This document shows positions 62,883 to 64,000 of a stretch of DNA of 64,000 nt, in pieces. Below the pieces are notes generated by a model. That model did no database searches. It saw only the letters and a program-made list of their open reading frames with translations, and had not been told where the DNA came from. This DNA is from Fusibacter bizertensis. Its GTDB lineage: Bacteria; Bacillota; Clostridia; Peptostreptococcales; Acidaminobacteraceae. Location: NCBI RefSeq assembly GCF_029914245.1, contig NZ_JARYZI010000007.1:1-64000 (forward strand). The letters are read 5' to 3'. The position numbers and the translations under genes are program-made. Numbering within the stretch: the first letter of the stretch is position 1; every line of letters starts with the position of its first letter.

Positions 62883-62988
62883 TTTACCAATTCCTTGTTT
62901 TGGGTATTAAGGGAACCTTTTTTCTGATAATGGCGTCTAAATACTATAGACACTATTTAACTTAAGCAGAAAAAAAGGAGACATAGAT

Positions 62989-63513
62989 ATGAAATTTATA
63001 ATCGGAAAATTAGGCGTATTGGCTTTAGTAGGTATTTTATTTCTATCAGGGTGTTCAAAAGGAGATGAAGGTGAAACAGTAAATGGAGATCTAACGCAAC
63101 CAGTACCCTTTGTTGGTGAGACTACTGATGAAGAAACAACTGTAGATCCTGCCGCAGGAACTAGTCCAAAACTTGATGATGAAACTGCTAAAGCGATGCA
63201 ATTGGAGCGAATGATCGAGGGCATTAAGAGCATCACACTTAAAGATATTGAAGGCAATGTAGTTGAAAGAACATTTACAGATGAAGAGATGAAAGAAATT
63301 GAGACTGCATTTAATGAAAGTTTCATCATGGACACCGCATATATTGAGATGATTACTGGTTATACTATGACGATTTCGCTTGAAAATGGAGAAGACGTTT
63401 TTATTACTAGTTATGGAGATCCAGTTTTTATCGTAGCACGTATTGGAGATGGAGAAACATATCATCTAGGCTGTGAAGTAATCGCTACGATTTTACTTGA
63501 AGGTATGAATTAA
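62989..63513 (+). CDS. Hypothetical lipoprotein
   Basis: 174 residues. A lipoprotein signal peptide ends with lipobox LSGC at 19-22, so it is anchored to the outer face of the cytoplasmic membrane. A short acidic and threonine-rich linker (23-60) leads to a compact alpha/beta domain of about 110 residues, without a family that I can name. Ribosome site AAAAGGAGAC. A strong terminator follows. Confidence 0.8.
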   Translation: MKFIIGKLGVLALVGILFLSGCSKGDEGETVNGDLTQPVPFVGETTDEETTVDPAAGTSPKLDDETAKAMQLERMIEGIKSITLKDIEGNVVERTFTDEEMKEIETAFNESFIMDTAYIEMITGYTMTISLENGEDVFITSYGDPVFIVARIGDGETYHLGCEVIATILLEGMN

Positions 63514-63558
63514 TCCGTGGGTATATAAAGTCCATGGCGACAAACAACACAATCTGAC

Positions 63559-63588
63559 AGACTGCCATTCGTTGGCAGTCTATTTTAT
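63559..63588 (+). terminator. Terminator of the lipoprotein gene
   Basis: AGACTGCCA (63559-63567) pairs with TGGCAGTCT (63573-63581), followed by ATTTTATTT. Confidence 0.8.
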
Positions 63589-63611
63589 TTAAAAATGTAG
63601 AGGAGTGTGTA

Positions 63612-64000
63612 ATGATGTTGAAAAAATTAGTAACTTTTACATTTCTGGCGTTAATATGCTGGATCCCAAGCTTTGCTGCTGATGAGATCCAGATTGAAAT
63701 TGATGGTGAGCCATTAGTTTTAGATGTAGTGCCTCAGATTGAAAATGGGCGTACTTTAGTTCCTTTTAAAGCGATTTTAGAAGCACTTGGGCTTAAAATC
63801 GATTGGCTCGGTGAACAACGTATAGCGACAGCTTATAACTCAGAGATGAACGTATCGGTTAAAATTGATGGCGCATATGGTAACATCAATGGTGAGCTTT
63901 TTCGACTTGATGTACCTGCTAAAGTCGTAGATGGACGAACTTTGGTACCACTAAAGTTTATCTCAGAAGCATTTGGAAACGAAGTTTCTTGGAATGCTGA
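63612..64000 (+). CDS. Stalk-domain (copper amine oxidase N-terminal-like) secreted protein, partial
   Basis: 129 codons are present and the gene runs off the window. A signal peptide (MMLKKLVTFTFLALICWIPS, cleavage probably after SFA) is followed by two halves of a Cu_amine_oxidN1 stalk domain. The repeated pattern is NGRTLVPFKAILEALG and DGRTLVPLKFISEAFG. These domains are common on secreted Clostridia and Bacillus surface proteins and have no oxidase activity of their own. Start at ATG 63612 after GAGGAG. Confidence 0.9.
   Translation, partial: MMLKKLVTFTFLALICWIPSFAADEIQIEIDGEPLVLDVVPQIENGRTLVPFKAILEALGLKIDWLGEQRIATAYNSEMNVSVKIDGAYGNINGELFRLDVPAKVVDGRTLVPLKFISEAFGNEVSWNA

Noticed and set aside
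62888-62923. Terminator after the flavin reductase gene
   Set aside because: There is a T run after TTCC/GGAA pairing, but the stem is too short and imperfect to list as a feature.
1-64000. tRNA, rRNA, known riboswitches and CRISPR arrays
   Set aside because: I looked for tRNA-like cloverleaf ends, c-di-GMP riboswitch landmarks near the GGDEF and chemoreceptor genes, and regularly spaced repeats, and saw none; a covariance-model search could still find something missed.

Overview
The window looks like chromosomal DNA from a motile, low-GC, anaerobic Firmicute of the Clostridia type. Supporting signs are strong AGGAGG-like ribosome binding sites, short intergenic spacers, many rho-independent terminators, two S-layer-homology proteins, a stalk-domain protein, the tail of a probable sodium-pumping decarboxylase beta subunit, and many chemotaxis and c-di-GMP proteins. 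A Fusibacter- or Acidaminobacter-like relative is my guess, not something the sequence proves. No rRNA, tRNA, CRISPR array or transposase was seen.

1-30.4 kb is ordinary chromosome: a nitroreductase, a membrane diguanylate cyclase, a PLP-enzyme/acetyltransferase fusion, a geranylgeranyl-reductase-like flavoprotein, a DUF2975/XRE pair, an ABC-2 exporter operon, two methyl-accepting chemotaxis proteins, a NarL-type two-component locus with an extra degenerate sensor, an amino-sugar operon (nanE, RpiR regulator, yhcH, nagA, nagB), a PAS-GGDEF-HD-GYP protein beside a CheB-CheR fusion, a SEC-C protein, and a TetR/esterase pair.

30.6-45 kb is a defence-like island, mostly much more AT-rich by eye. 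It holds a sulfur-binding-domain HNH nuclease, a DUF262/HNH protein of the GmrSD type, a broken HEPN-like gene, a membrane-anchored UvrD/helicase IV-like protein with a nuclease-like insert and zinc ribbons, a small membrane protein, a NERD-domain protein, a DUF4359-like protein, a PLD/DEAD/DUF3427 helicase and a PIN/NYN-like protein. One good and two degenerate integron attC-like hairpins lie between the first of these genes.

45-48.7 kb carries a small membrane protein and two convergent S-layer-homology proteins. 48.8-55.7 kb is the most unusual part. Two ~0.9 kb direct repeats, each made of a shared 115-bp block, a leader, a fragment of the DUF3427 helicase gene and a 46-residue zinc-ribbon gene with its own terminator, flank two cargo genes: an AlbA_2/HATPase regulator and an AAA_14/DUF4143 ATPase. 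A further internally deleted but still open helicase copy sits between the cargo genes. Two genes here (AlbA_2 and a Phd-Uma2 fusion) have perfect palindromes filling the -35/-10 spacer, which suggests autorepression. 55.8-64 kb returns to ordinary genes: PadR with a double flavodoxin-fold reductase, threonine aldolase, RecQ, DUF1801, DUF3159, flavin reductase, a lipoprotein and a truncated stalk-domain protein.
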